Both the position numbers and the translations under genes were made by a program. 64,000 bases of DNA from Pseudonocardia autotrophica (GTDB taxonomy: Bacteria > Actinomycetota > Actinomycetes > Mycobacteriales > Pseudonocardiaceae): contig NZ_AP018921.1 in the NCBI RefSeq assembly GCF_003945385.1, positions 62,001 through 126,000 on the forward strand. The letters are read 5' to 3'. Below are positions 1-8,919 of the stretch, in pieces; the first letter of the stretch is position 1; every line of letters starts with the position of its first letter. The notes under the pieces are model-generated. The model saw only the letters and a program-made list of their open reading frames with translations. It made no database searches and was not told the origin of the DNA.

Positions 1-84
1 CAGATCCACCAGTACTACGCGCAGGCCTCGGTCGGGTTCGCCCTGCTCGCGGCGCTGGCCGTCCTCGTGATCGTCGTGAGGTGA
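1..84 (+). CDS. NADH-quinone oxidoreductase subunit L-like, C-terminus only
   Basis: The window opens inside a reading frame that ends at the TGA at 82-84. The 27 visible residues begin QIHQYYAQASVGFA and continue as one hydrophobic helix, as expected for the last membrane segment of a NuoL-type antiporter subunit. It lies 7 bp upstream of a nuoM gene, in the usual L-M-N order, so nuoL is the best guess. The fragment is too short to exclude another antiporter-like subunit. Confidence 0.5.
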   Translation, partial: QIHQYYAQASVGFALLAALAVLVIVVR

Positions 85-91
85 CCCCGGA

Positions 92-1597
92 ATGCTCTCG
101 CTGATCGTCTTCCTGCCCGCGCTGGTCGCGGTCGCGCTGTGCGCGGTTCCGGCGCGGGCGGGCACGACGGTGTTCGCCAGTGCGTGGCTCGGGACCGGGC
201 TGGTACAGCTCGGGCTGATCGCCGGGGTCTGGTCGGGCCTGCCCGCGTCGGGGTACGGCTTCGTCGAGCGCTACGCGTGGATCCCCAGCGCCGGGGTCTC
301 GTATCACCTCGGCGTGGACGGGCTGTCGCTGCCGCTGCTCGCGCTGACCGCGATCGTGTTCACCGCGACCGCGGTCTACACGCTGCGCGGCACCGACCGG
401 CCGAAGGGCTTCGTGCTCCTGTTCCTGGCGTTGCAGGCGGTCAGCGCGGGCCTGTTTGTCGCGCTCGACCTGATCCTGTTCTTCCTGTTCTTCGACCTGT
501 CGATTGTGTTCATGTACTTCGTGATCGCCGGGTGGGGGACCGGCGCCCCGGCGCGGCGGGCGGCGCTGACGTTCTTCCTCTACACCTTCCTGGGCTCGCT
601 CGCGCTGCTGCTCGGGTTCATCCTGCTCGCCCTGGCCGGGGCCCCGCCCACGTTCGACATCCCCGCGCTGGTCGAGCAGAACCCGCTCGCCGGCGGGGGC
701 GGGTACGGGGCGCTGACCCTGCTGGCGATCGGGATCGGGCTGGCGGTCAAGACCCCGCTGTTCCCGTTCCACACCTGGCTGCCGCCTGCGCACACCGAGG
801 CGCCCGCGGCCGGGTCGGCGATCCTGGCCGCGATCCTGCTCAAGATGGGCACCTACGGCTTCGTGCGCATCGCGATGCCGCTGCTGCCCGCGAGCTGGCG
901 CCAGTTCGCCCTGGTCGCGGTGATCCTCGGTGTGATCTCGGTGCTCTGGGGCGCCCTGGTCGCACTCGCCCAGACCGACCTCAAGCGGATGATCGCCTAC
1001 ACCTCGATCAACCACATGGGCTACGTCCTGCTCGGCCTCGGCGCCGCCGGCCTGATCACCGCCGACGACGAGCAGGCCCGCCAGCTCGCCACCGCGGGAG
1101 CGACCTACCAGATGGTCAGCCACGGCCTGATCACCGCGGCGCTGTTCCTGCTGGCCGGGTCGCTGCACGAGCGCGGCCACACCTACGACATGACCGCCTA
1201 CGGCGGGCTCGCGACCCGCACACCGCGCTTCGCCGGGCTGTTCGCCGTCGCCGCGTTCGCCTCACTCGGCCTGCCTGGATTCTCCGGGTTCATCGCCGAG
1301 TTCCAGATCTTCGCCGGAGCACTCGGCGCCGTCCCGGTCGCGACCGTCGTCGCGGTGACCGGCGTCCTGCTCACCGCCGCGTTGTTCCTGCTCGCCATGG
1401 GCCGGATGCTCTCCGGCGAGGTCCGTGTCCCGGACACCCCCGGCACACCGCGCCCGTTCCCCGACCTCGACGTCCGGGAGCTGCTGGCCATCGGCGCGCT
1501 ACTGGTCCTGGCGACCGTGCTCGGGCTGCTGCCGCGGGTCCTGCTCGACGTGATCGAACCCGCCGCCCGCACCCTGGGCGAGCTGGTGACGCGGTGA
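92..1597 (+). CDS. nuoM: NADH-quinone oxidoreductase subunit M (NuoM-like)
   Basis: A 501-residue polytopic membrane protein of the complex I antiporter-like family, which in complex I couples quinone reduction to proton pumping. The family core is clear: K220 in VKTPLFPFHTWLPPAHTEAP, K251 in LLKMGTYGFVR and the NHMGYVLLGLG segment. About 13-14 hydrophobic helices fit the family. The conserved TM5 glutamate (FFE in typical NuoM) is aspartate here (FFDLS, D135). It follows a nuoL-like end by 7 bp and precedes nuoN by 4 bp, so the genes are co-transcribed. It could belong to a second, specialised complex I-like set. Confidence 0.9.
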   Translation: MLSLIVFLPALVAVALCAVPARAGTTVFASAWLGTGLVQLGLIAGVWSGLPASGYGFVERYAWIPSAGVSYHLGVDGLSLPLLALTAIVFTATAVYTLRGTDRPKGFVLLFLALQAVSAGLFVALDLILFFLFFDLSIVFMYFVIAGWGTGAPARRAALTFFLYTFLGSLALLLGFILLALAGAPPTFDIPALVEQNPLAGGGGYGALTLLAIGIGLAVKTPLFPFHTWLPPAHTEAPAAGSAILAAILLKMGTYGFVRIAMPLLPASWRQFALVAVILGVISVLWGALVALAQTDLKRMIAYTSINHMGYVLLGLGAAGLITADDEQARQLATAGATYQMVSHGLITAALFLLAGSLHERGHTYDMTAYGGLATRTPRFAGLFAVAAFASLGLPGFSGFIAEFQIFAGALGAVPVATVVAVTGVLLTAALFLLAMGRMLSGEVRVPDTPGTPRPFPDLDVRELLAIGALLVLATVLGLLPRVLLDVIEPAARTLGELVTR

Positions 1598-1601
1598 TCG
1601 C

Positions 1602-3011
1602 ATGGACATGACGATCAATAGTGACCCGTCCGCCCTGATCCCGGAGATTGCGCTGCTGCTCGGCGCGGTCACCGGGCTGCTGCTCGGCGCCTGGACCCCA
1701 CGCCGACGCCAGTGGACGATCCGGGTACTGGCCGCACTGGCCTGCACCGTCGGCCTGGCCGCGACCGCCGTCGCCGCGACCCGACCGGTGGACGTGGTGT
1801 TCGGGACCTACGTCCTCGACACCGCGACCCACGCCACCCGGGCGATCGTGCTCGTCGCGACGCTGCTGCTGCTCGCCCTGTGCGGCGACACCGTCGCCGG
1901 GCACCGCCGCGAGACCGAGTTCGTCGTCCTCGTCCAGCTCGGGGCGCTGGGCTCGATGCTGCTCGGCGGGGCAGCCGACCTGATCCTGCTGTTCGCGGCG
2001 TTCCTGCTCGCCAGCGTCCCGCTGTATGCCCTGGCCGGCTGGGCCAAGCAGGGCACCGCACCCGAAGCGGCGCTCAAGTACTACCTCGCCGGCGCGCTCG
2101 CCGGAGTCACCACCGTGGCCGGGGTGACCCTGCTGTTCGGCACGGCGGGAGCAACCGGCTACGACGCGGTTGCCGACGGGATCGCCTCCGGACCGGGCGG
2201 CGCCGCGGCGGTCGGACTGATCGCTGTGCTCGTGGGGCTGGCGTTCAAGGCCGGAGCGGTTCCCGCCCACTTCTGGGTGCCCGACGTCGCCGACGGCACA
2301 CCGCCGGCGGTCGCCGCGGTGATCACCACGCTGCCGAAGATCGGCGCCCTGGTCGCCACCTACCGGCTGCTCGACACCGCGGTCCCGGCCGACGTCGTCG
2401 ACTGGCCGTTGATCGTCGCGATCCTGGCTGCGGTGAGCATGACACTCGGCAACCTCGCCGCGTTCGCCCAGACCTCGGTGCTGCGGCTGCTCGGCTACTC
2501 GACCATCTCGCAGGTCGGCTACCTGCTCATGGCCCTCGCCGTCGCCGGGCGGGCCCCGCTGGCGCAGCCGGCGCTGCTGTTCTACCTCGCCGCTTACGCC
2601 ATCACCAACATCGCCGCGTTCGCCGTCGTCGCCGCCACCGGACAGCGCACCCTCGCCGGCCACCGGGGACTGTTCCACCGGGATCCGCCACTCGCGATCG
2701 CGCTGGTGGTCGCCTTGCTGGGGTTGGTCGGGACTCCGCCGACCGCGGTGTTCCTCGGCAAGCTCGTCGTGTTCACCGCGACCGTGGACGGGGGCCTGGT
2801 CTGGCTGGTCGCGCTCGCCGTGGTCAACACCGTCGCGTCGCTGTTCTACTATCTGCGCTGGATCGCGCCCGCCTTCGGCGAACCGGGCCCCGACCACGAG
2901 CGGCCGGTGACCCGGGCTCGTGGCTGGGCGCGTGGAACCGCGCTCGGTGCCGCCGCGCTGTCGCTGCTGCTCGGCCTCGGTGGTGGGGTGGTGTTGAACA
3001 CCGTTGGGTGA
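1602..3011 (+). CDS. nuoN: NADH-quinone oxidoreductase subunit N (NuoN-like)
   Basis: A 469-residue antiporter-like membrane subunit. Landmarks are K159 in EAALKYYLAGALAG, K216 in FKAGAVPAHFWVPD, K246 in LPKIGAL and LLGYSTISQVGYLL near 295. By eye, the acidic residue that canonical NuoN carries in TM5 (E before LISLPLF) is a leucine here (L135 in AAFLLASVPLY), which would alter a proposed proton channel. The start could be ATG 1602 or ATG 1608. The C-terminus overlaps the extended frame of the next gene but not its preferred start. It is the last nuo gene in the run. A divergent accessory complex I is possible. Confidence 0.85.
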   Translation: MDMTINSDPSALIPEIALLLGAVTGLLLGAWTPRRRQWTIRVLAALACTVGLAATAVAATRPVDVVFGTYVLDTATHATRAIVLVATLLLLALCGDTVAGHRRETEFVVLVQLGALGSMLLGGAADLILLFAAFLLASVPLYALAGWAKQGTAPEAALKYYLAGALAGVTTVAGVTLLFGTAGATGYDAVADGIASGPGGAAAVGLIAVLVGLAFKAGAVPAHFWVPDVADGTPPAVAAVITTLPKIGALVATYRLLDTAVPADVVDWPLIVAILAAVSMTLGNLAAFAQTSVLRLLGYSTISQVGYLLMALAVAGRAPLAQPALLFYLAAYAITNIAAFAVVAATGQRTLAGHRGLFHRDPPLAIALVVALLGLVGTPPTAVFLGKLVVFTATVDGGLVWLVALAVVNTVASLFYYLRWIAPAFGEPGPDHERPVTRARGWARGTALGAAALSLLLGLGGGVVLNTVG

Positions 3012-3054
3012 GCCCCCGAAGTCGACATGCTTCACCGTCGGTACCGTGGCCGGG

Positions 3055-3480
3055 GTGAGTAATCAACGGGTTGAGCTGCGGTTGCTGCTCATCGTGCCCG
3101 TGTTGCTCGCGCTGCTGGGCATGCACGCGTTCGTGGCCGCCCCGCCGGGCGAGACCGGGCACGCCGCGACCACGGCCGCCGTCCCGTCGGATGGTGCTGC
3201 CGGGATCCCTGCGATCTCCGACCTGACGTTACCCGGCAACGACCCGGCTGACGTGCCCGGCGACCATGGCGCCCGGTCGGATCCGGAGCACGCCTTGCAC
3301 TTGTGCCTGGCCATCCTGACCTCCCTCGGTGTGTTCCTTCTCGCTGCCGGGCTCCGCCTCGGTGGCCCCTTGCTCGGTTCGCTGGTCGTGCCCGTCCGGA
3401 GCTCACTTCGACGGCGGTCTGTTGCCAGACCGCCACCTCTGTCTCGTCGTCTTGCCCAGCTGTGCGTGATGCGGAGCTGA
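3055..3480 (+). CDS. DUF6153-type small membrane protein
   Basis: A 141-residue protein. The start chosen is the GTG at 3055 (VSNQRVELRLLL), because upstream in-frame residues overlap nuoN and look non-coding. There is an N-terminal hydrophobic helix ending in LLGMHAF, a polar extracytoplasmic stretch with scattered His, then a second helix after EHALHLCLAIL. That two-helix layout with GMHA and HLCLA motifs is typical of actinobacterial DUF6153 proteins, whose function is unknown and which often sit near copper genes. A DUF305 gene lies just downstream, which fits that pattern. Assignment is by pattern only. Confidence 0.6.
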   Translation: MSNQRVELRLLLIVPVLLALLGMHAFVAAPPGETGHAATTAAVPSDGAAGIPAISDLTLPGNDPADVPGDHGARSDPEHALHLCLAILTSLGVFLLAAGLRLGGPLLGSLVVPVRSSLRRRSVARPPPLSRRLAQLCVMRS

Positions 3481-3487
3481 TCGACCC

Positions 3488-3507
3488 CCAGCGCGGAAGA
3501 GCGCTGG
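3488..3507 (+). terminator. hairpin after the DUF6153 gene
   Basis: CCAGCGC and GCGCTGG form a perfect 7-bp stem around the 6-nt loop GGAAGA, starting 7 bp after the stop codon. There is no T-tract, which is common in GC-rich actinobacteria. It may act as a terminator or protect the 3' end, and it separates this gene from the DUF305 gene. Confidence 0.4.
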
Positions 3508-3549
3508 ATTCCACCAGCTCACGACCGGTCACATGCAACGGAGTCCACC

Positions 3550-4188
3550 ATGACGATCAAGAAGATGGCGCTCGCCACGACGGCGGTCACTGCGGCCCTC
3601 GCCCTGTCCGCGTGCGGCGGTGGGGAGGCCACCGGCTCGGCCGGCCAGGCACCGCCCGCGCCGACCTCGTCTGCGGCGGGCCAGCAGGTTTCGGCCGATC
3701 ACAATGATGCCGACATCGCTTTCGCCCAGGGCATGATCCCTCATCACCGGCAGGCGGTCGACATGGCCAATCTGGCGGCCGACCGTGCCGAGAGCGACCA
3801 GGTCAAGCAGCTCGCTACCGCGATCCAGCAGGCGCAGGGTCCCGAGATCCAGCAGCTGCAGGGCTTCCTCGCCGCATGGGGCGCGCCCGAGTCCGGTGAC
3901 ATGCCGGGCATGGGCCAGGAGCACAACATGCCCGGGATGGAGCAGAACGGCATGTCCGGGATGTCGGGCATGATGAGTGATCAGCAGATGCAGCAGCTCG
4001 AGCAGGCATCCGGTGTCGAGTTCGACCGGATGTGGCTGCAGATGATGATCGCCCACCACGAGGGTGCCGTGCAGATGGCGCAGACGGAACTGCGCGACGG
4101 CCGCAACCCGGAGGCGAAGGCGCTCGCCCAGAAGATCATCGATGCCCAGCAGACCGAGATCACTCAGATGCAGGAGATGCTCGGCTAA
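3550..4188 (+). CDS. DUF305 lipoprotein, two-repeat form
   Basis: A 212-residue exported protein. The signal peptide ends in the lipobox ALSACG, so Cys19 should be lipidated. The mature part has the two DUF305 half-repeats: DIAFAQGMIPHHRQAVDMA and, after the linker, RMWLQMMIAHHEGAVQMA, each with an HH pair. The linker is rich in Met and Gly (MPGMGQEHNMPGMEQNGMSG). DUF305 proteins are ferritin-like helical bundles often found with copper-resistance genes, and the HH and Met-rich motifs suit copper binding at the cell surface. A second DUF305 gene is at 14075-14569. The function is inferred from family and context. Confidence 0.85.
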   Translation: MTIKKMALATTAVTAALALSACGGGEATGSAGQAPPAPTSSAAGQQVSADHNDADIAFAQGMIPHHRQAVDMANLAADRAESDQVKQLATAIQQAQGPEIQQLQGFLAAWGAPESGDMPGMGQEHNMPGMEQNGMSGMSGMMSDQQMQQLEQASGVEFDRMWLQMMIAHHEGAVQMAQTELRDGRNPEAKALAQKIIDAQQTEITQMQEMLG

Positions 4189-4199
4189 AGGCATGACTC

Positions 4200-4240
4200 G
4201 GCGGTGGCGCGTCCGTCATTAGCGACGGCCGCCCACCGCC
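4200..4240 (+). terminator. two-tier stem-loop after the DUF305 gene
   Basis: GGCGGTGG (4200-4207) pairs with CCACCGCC (4233-4240), and inside it CCGTC (4213-4217) pairs with GACGG (4224-4228) around a 6-nt loop. It starts 11 bp past the DUF305 stop. No T-tract follows. It is a likely intrinsic terminator. The rest of 4241-4518 shows no convincing gene. Confidence 0.5.
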
Positions 4241-4518
4241 CGGAACAATGCGCACGTGTTGGGGTCGGCGTGGCTCGGTGCGTCGCCGTACGTTCTGTGG
4301 TTGCCCACTGGGGCCACTCAGCGGCGCGGGTCCTCGTCACCGCGCCGTAGCCGGAACGGCGCAGCCGGAACGCCACCTCAGGTTGTTCGCGTCGACTCCC
4401 AGCATGGTCTCTCAGCGCTGTCACAGGGCCCAGAGGGAGAGTGGTGGGCATGGCAGCGGTCGCGCAGTCCCGAACGAGGACCGCGTGCGTCGGCGGCGTA
4501 CCGCAGTCACGAGGCGCC

Positions 4519-5058
4519 ATGACCTGCGGTGTGATCGCCACGGTCGGGGCGGCACTGGTGGTTGATGTGCTCGCCGGCGAACACCCGATCCACACCCTTG
4601 CCCTCGTTGTACTGGTCGGGGCCGTCACCGGGCTGCGCCGGTGGATCGCGCCGCGATTCCGCGGTCTGTTGAGCCTTCTCAACGCGACCATCGTCGCCCA
4701 GCCCGCCCTGCATCTCACGGGCAAGTGGCTGGGGCGCTCGGCTGAAGGATCTGGGCTTGAGTGGCCGGCACCGGCTGGTGTCTGGCACGGCCTCGTTCCG
4801 GATGGGGTGACCGGCACCCAGCTCGCCGCCACTGTGCTGATCGTCGCGATGGTCCTGATCTGCGGCGCTGCCGCGGACCTCGTGGTCGGCTACTTGCGAG
4901 CGCGATTTCCCCGCCTGACCCAGCGCAGCCGATCGGTGCGACGCCCCGGCGTGCGCCTGCCCCGGGTGCGCCGACACGGATCGATGCTGCGTTGGTGCGG
5001 TTGGAGGTTGCAGTCAGCTCGTCGGGGCCCCCCGGGCGCTGGGGCTCCCGGCTGCTGA
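4519..5058 (+). CDS. putative small integral membrane protein, unknown function
   Basis: A 179-residue product from ATG 4519 (MTCGVIATVGAALVVD). The same frame is open upstream to 4441, but that part is not hydrophobic and looks non-coding. Three or four hydrophobic helices are visible: residues about 4-17, 22-40, 55-70 and 110-135, ending ICGAAADLVVGYL, followed by a basic Arg/Pro-rich tail. No catalytic or binding motif is recognised. It follows the DUF305 gene after a terminator-like hairpin and has no close partner downstream. The far C-terminus may be spurious. Confidence 0.45.
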   Translation: MTCGVIATVGAALVVDVLAGEHPIHTLALVVLVGAVTGLRRWIAPRFRGLLSLLNATIVAQPALHLTGKWLGRSAEGSGLEWPAPAGVWHGLVPDGVTGTQLAATVLIVAMVLICGAAADLVVGYLRARFPRLTQRSRSVRRPGVRLPRVRRHGSMLRWCGWRLQSARRGPPGAGAPGC

Positions 5059-5509
5059 GTGCTCTCGCGACGCTCGGTCGCCACCCGGGGGCTCAGCGGC
5101 CGGACGGGCTCTGCACCGACTGCGCCTACGACACCGCCTCTGAGCAGCGACCACGTGGGAACCGGGTAGCGCCGCTCAGGACCTCGGCTCCCGGCAGGCA
5201 TCATCCTTCGCCAGAGTCGAACGGGTCGCGGCCCACTCCCCGCAGAGGCACACCTCGACGCCATCGCTGACTGCCTCGCCCCTGCCCACCGCGCACACGT
5301 CGGTGTCGTCCGACCGACTCGCAATGGCTAGGCCGGACAGCCACGACCCCACCCGAGACCACGGGCCACGTCGCAACGGTCGCCGGTATCGGCAGCCACG
5401 AGGCCGTCGCCGGATCACCGTCTTCCCTCTCAACCTTCGCCCGCTGCTGGCCCCATCCTCCTCAGATCCGGCGGCCGCTCGCGGGTATCGACAACCAGGA
5501 GCAGCACTC
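5059..5509. other. 450-bp stretch without a recognised gene
   Basis: All frames are either open by GC bias alone or broken. No RNA gene, repeat or clear promoter is seen. The only useful signal is the AGGAG ribosome-binding site at about 5499-5503, serving the next gene. Confidence 0.4.
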
Positions 5510-6181
5510 ATGCACGACGACTCTGGCCGCTTCCGCTGGATACGAGACACCGTGCTCTCGGCCCTGCGGAGCGATTCACTGCTGAACGGACAAGGTCGCC
5601 GGCAGGTTCTCAGCCGGGCAGGTCGCACATCGACGCCCCAGACGACGTCACTGCTGGTGACCTGGACCGGTGCTCCCGGCTTCAGTCCCGACATGCTTCT
5701 CGACCGGTTCCTCCTCAGCCTCCACGACACCGGCATGCCAACCGGCTCCCTCGGGTCCCGACATGTCCTCGACCACGCCACCGCCGTCCTCCGCGGCGCG
5801 CTCACCGCGGACAACGGCATCACCTTCTCCGTGGTTCGCACGGGCCGCTGGCTGGAGCAGTCCGCCGTCGTCGAGCACGGCCTCGAGCTCGTCGCGTTCG
5901 ACGCTCGAGTGCCGCGCACGGAACTCGACGGCCGGCTGCCAGCCGAGAGAGGCGTCCCTGCCACGCCAGGCTCGACTGCCGGTACTGGACCCGAGCCGGC
6001 CCATCTCCGCTCGGCTGACCAGTCCGCACCGGTCAGGGACGAGGTCACGCCACGCGAGCCCGTTGCGCCGTCGGTGTCGAACAGCACAACTGGACGACCT
6101 GGGTCTGAGCATCGCGCGGCGCGGCTGCTGCGCCGGCGTACCGGCTCTACCAACGCACACCATCCGCGAGGTACATCGTGA
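5510..6181 (+). CDS. hypothetical protein, unknown family
   Basis: A 223-residue product starting at the ATG at 5510 (MHDDSGRFRWIRDTVLSAL), chosen because AGGAG sits 6-7 bp upstream. The N-terminal 130 residues look folded, with alternating hydrophobic positions and a mixed helix/strand pattern, for example MLLDRFLLSLHDTG and TFSVVRTGRWLEQSAVVEHG. The tail from about 145 is Pro/Thr/Arg-rich and probably disordered. There is no signal peptide or membrane segment. It overlaps the next small gene by GTGA (6178-6181), so the two are translationally coupled. No homologous family is recognised. Confidence 0.5.
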   Translation: MHDDSGRFRWIRDTVLSALRSDSLLNGQGRRQVLSRAGRTSTPQTTSLLVTWTGAPGFSPDMLLDRFLLSLHDTGMPTGSLGSRHVLDHATAVLRGALTADNGITFSVVRTGRWLEQSAVVEHGLELVAFDARVPRTELDGRLPAERGVPATPGSTAGTGPEPAHLRSADQSAPVRDEVTPREPVAPSVSNSTTGRPGSEHRAARLLRRRTGSTNAHHPRGTS

Positions 6182-6396
6182 CCGAAACACCGCGCCTCCC
6201 GGCCCTGTGCGGAGACGCGCTCGGCCGATGGCGACGGGCTACGGCACGCACCCAGCAGCAACGATCGCGACTCCAGGTTCGCAGGCGCGCAGACGGCCGC
6301 ATCGTGCGGCCCGTCCGATTCCGCGGCGACACGTACTACCAGGTTCTGCGCGGAGCCGATAAGTCTGGAGCCAACGGGTCTCGGCAGTACCCGTGA
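6178..6396 (+). CDS. short basic protein truncated by a repeat (hypothetical)
   Basis: A GTG start at 6178 overlaps the stop of the previous gene (GTGA) and has GAGG upstream, so initiation is plausible. The 72-residue product begins VTETPRLPALCGDALGRW and is Arg-rich. Its last 26 residues (from about FRGDTYYQVL) are read entirely from a 96-bp repeat that also occurs at 18094-18189, so the original 3' end of the gene was probably replaced by the repeat. No function can be assigned. Confidence 0.35.
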   Translation: MTETPRLPALCGDALGRWRRATARTQQQRSRLQVRRRADGRIVRPVRFRGDTYYQVLRGADKSGANGSRQYP

Positions 6397-6411
6397 TCGG
6401 ACCACCGCACC
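6316..6411. repeat. 96-bp near-identical repeat, copy A
   Basis: It runs from CGATTCCGCGGCGACACGTA to ATCGGACCACCGCACC and matches 18094-18189 base for base except one position (TACTACC here, TCCTACC there). Both copies lie at the end of a truncated gene. The identity contrasts with the clearly diverged flanking homology downstream, which suggests recent copying, gene conversion or a mobile end. Confidence 0.9.
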
Positions 6412-6439
6412 GAGGAGGCAACGCAGGACAGCAACGCCC

Positions 6440-6745
6440 CTTAATCGTGCGAGCGCGGCACGACGGGGCTCGCATGCTCATAGGTGTCGCTGAATGCTCG
6501 CCGGGGACTCGTCGCGGCGGCACGTGTCGGCCGCCGTCGGCGCTGCACTCGCCCCCGGAAGTCGACCTGCTGCTTCGGACTGCGGGTCACACGCGCATCA
6601 GCGCGGGCGGGGGGTGGTCAGCTCGCCGGCGGAGCTGATCCCCCGGTGCGGACATTCGGTGAGCGCCACATCGACATACCGGCTGCCGCAGACTGGGCAC
6701 GCAGACTACGGGCAGGCGCGGCAAGCACATGGTGATGCACGGTTG
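6440..6745 (-). pseudogene. decayed end of a methyltransferase-like gene
   Basis: This stretch is a diverged copy of 18458-18760. Shared landmarks are CGTGCGAGCGC, GTCGCTGAATGCTCGCCGGG, GTCGACCTGCTGCT and CATTCGGTGAGCGCCACATCG. In the second copy the right part (from 18606) encodes the C-terminus of an intact minus-strand SAM methyltransferase. Here the equivalent stops around 6745 and no methyltransferase core follows, so only a 3' stub remains. The rest of 6746-7288 has no convincing gene. Confidence 0.55.
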
Positions 6746-7288
6746 AGCTTGCCCGCTTTGCCGGAGTCTGGGGTTATCTGTGACCGTCGCGCGGGCCGCG
6801 ATGATGACTACCCCGGTCACGAGCTTCACGTTCTGGGTTTCGACTTTCGTCGTGCTCCTGTCCGCAGGCGCGACAGGCGTGACAGGCGTGACGGGGTGCA
6901 GATGTGTGGGCTCGTCCCACTGGTCGGCAAGGCTGCACGCAAGTCGATGGCGCGAACGATCCGACAGCGGAATCGGGGTCGCAGGACCAATTTGGGCTTT
7001 CGGGGCCCGGCTACGGTGGTCGACCCCCGTCGTGCCAGGTTGGATCAACTACGACGGGCGCTTCTACAAGTCCGAGTTGATGAATTTCCTCGGACAGCAG
7101 ATCAATCTATTCCTCGTGAAATAGATGGTGCCAAGAGTACAAACGGCTGCCGCGCCAAGTGGAAGCGCGTCGGAGGCTCGCCCAGGCTGCCTGCAGCCGA
7201 CAGGCCGATCGCAAACACCTTCGAGTACGCCCACGCGAGCCATCTGTTTGCCATAGCTATTTAAGTTGAGAAGCTCCGGCGCGACACA

Positions 7289-8263
7289 CTAGGTGAAGTC
7301 GATTCCCTGCCCGGCAAGCCATGGGGTCGGATTAATGTTGTCGCCACCCGGCTCGATGACCTCGAAATGTAGATGCGGACCGGTGGATTGACCGCGGTTG
7401 CCGACCTCGGCGATGACCTCGCCCGCCGATACTCGCTGCCCGACCTCAACCAACGTGCGGTCGATGTGTCCGTAGAGGGTGATGGTGCCGTCGGTGTGCC
7501 GCACCCGCACCCAGAGCCCGAATCCGCTCGCCGGCCCAGAGCTGATCACAGTCCCATCGAGCGGGACTCGGATCGGGGTGCCGATCGGTGCCGCGATGTC
7601 GAGGCCCTTATGCTGTGCATCCCAGCGCGGGCCGAAGCCGGAGCTGACACGTCCCACCATCATTTGCACGCTGCTGCCTGTGGCGGTGGCCGACCCCGTC
7701 GTCGTGTCAGCGTCCCCGCCCGTCCGGGCCGCCTCAAGTGCAGAACTCTCGGCGGCTCGTGCCTCCTGCGCGGCCCGGGCAGCCTGCTCGACGGCGCTGG
7801 TTGCCTGCACGGCGGCACGGGCGGCCTGCTCGGCAGGGGGCTGGTCGAGTCCGGCCGCCGCGACCAGATCGGCGGCGCTGACGACCTGCGGCTCGCGCAG
7901 CATCGGCGCCCTAGCTGGCACAGCCCCTGCGTCAATAAGGGCGGGATCCGGGACGGCCGCCTCCGGTGCGACCGCACCTCCGGTAGTGAACAGCTCGCCA
8001 ACGCCGAGCAGGAGGACGTCGTCACCGTCGAGCACGGACGGCAGTGCCTCGGTCAGCACCATCTGAGCTGTGGCTGCGAGTGCGCTGCCGGCTACCGCGG
8101 CGGCCATGATTCGAACGGACAGAGCCGACACGCGCGGGGAGGAGTCGACCTGGGGGAGTGCGGCAAGCCGGTATGCGCCACCGGTTCCCGCAGCGGCCGA
8201 CATGACCGATGGCGAGAACCCGAGGTGTGCGCGCCGGCTCACGGGGGAGCGGTGCCGTGCCAC
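7289..8263 (-). CDS. M23 family peptidoglycan endopeptidase, exported
   Basis: A 324-residue protein. An N-terminal basic region and hydrophobic segment (about 50-68, RIMAAAVAGSALAATAQMV) export or anchor it. Residues 140-185 are Ala/Glu/Gln-rich and likely coiled coil. The M23 (LytM/lysostaphin) domain occupies about 200-322, with zinc ligands H218 and D222 in HKGLDIA and H299 in HLHFEV, plus H266 (LYGH) and H297. The fold cleaves peptide cross-links in the cell wall. All catalytic residues are present. The GTG start at 8263 has GGAAGGA upstream. It stands alone between relic regions. No c-di-AMP riboswitch motif was seen upstream. Confidence 0.9.
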   Translation of the reverse strand: MARHRSPVSRRAHLGFSPSVMSAAAGTGGAYRLAALPQVDSSPRVSALSVRIMAAAVAGSALAATAQMVLTEALPSVLDGDDVLLLGVGELFTTGGAVAPEAAVPDPALIDAGAVPARAPMLREPQVVSAADLVAAAGLDQPPAEQAARAAVQATSAVEQAARAAQEARAAESSALEAARTGGDADTTTGSATATGSSVQMMVGRVSSGFGPRWDAQHKGLDIAAPIGTPIRVPLDGTVISSGPASGFGLWVRVRHTDGTITLYGHIDRTLVEVGQRVSAGEVIAEVGNRGQSTGPHLHFEVIEPGGDNINPTPWLAGQGIDFT

Positions 8264-8919
8264 AACCTGTCCTTCCGATATTTCGAGCCCGGTGGACCAC
8301 CCCCGTCGGACGGGGCGGGTCGCCGGAACGGGCCGTATCCGGCCCGTAACCGGGTCGTTATTGATCTCCCAGGACGCTAGTCTGGCTTCGCCTGCCTGCC
8401 CTCCCCATCACCAATGCCTGAGACCACCGGGCTCGAACGAGCGCCGAACGGTCAGCATCGGAGGCGACGCCCGATTACCGCTCATCGCGGGACCACGGCG
8501 CAAGTCCTTCCGTTGGCCGCCAACGTCACATTCCGCGAGAAGGGATCGAGATGGGGGCGAGCCACGGCGCAAGCACCCGGATCTGCCGCACCCGAGGACC
8601 GGGTGCCCAGCCTCGCCTAGAGCCACTATTCGCGTGATTCGCTGGTCCCTGGCAAGCTCATTTGAGGTTGACGCCTGAACTATTGGTCAAGCGCTCTGGC
8701 GGCGTCGCCTCCTTGTCGGGCTGGGGTTGATTGAGTCAGACGGCGCCGGGCTGGTCGCCGCGGGGTGCCACGAACGGATCGCTCGGGGCGGGCGGCGGCG
8801 TAGGCGTCGCTGAGGACGATGCCGCGGTGTACGGCGTGTCGGCCGGGCATGGGTGCGGCCGCCGCTTGATCCTCGGGTTCCCTCCACAGAGCTCAAAGGC
8901 GAAGCGATGGGCAGCGGTG
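8264..8919. other. intergenic stretch, no gene recognised
   Basis: About 650 bp separate the M23 gene start from the recombinase relic. Short frames exist on both strands but none has a good ribosome-binding site or a recognisable product. The promoter of the M23 gene must lie near 8270-8400. Confidence 0.35.

Noticed and set aside
1371..3035. Long minus-strand frame of 554 codons opposite nuoM/nuoN
   Set aside because: The product is Arg/Gly/Gln-rich without domains, and the opposite strand encodes clear NuoM and NuoN. High GC keeps antisense frames open.
6780..7124. Possible small membrane protein ending INYDGRFYKSELMNFLGQQI
   Set aside because: The tail faintly recalls the end of MscL, but there is no MscL core, no good start, and the region is rearranged relic DNA.
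8264..8500. Possible c-di-AMP riboswitch upstream of the M23 peptidase gene
   Set aside because: Such leaders are common before actinobacterial wall hydrolases, but none of the conserved core motifs could be found.
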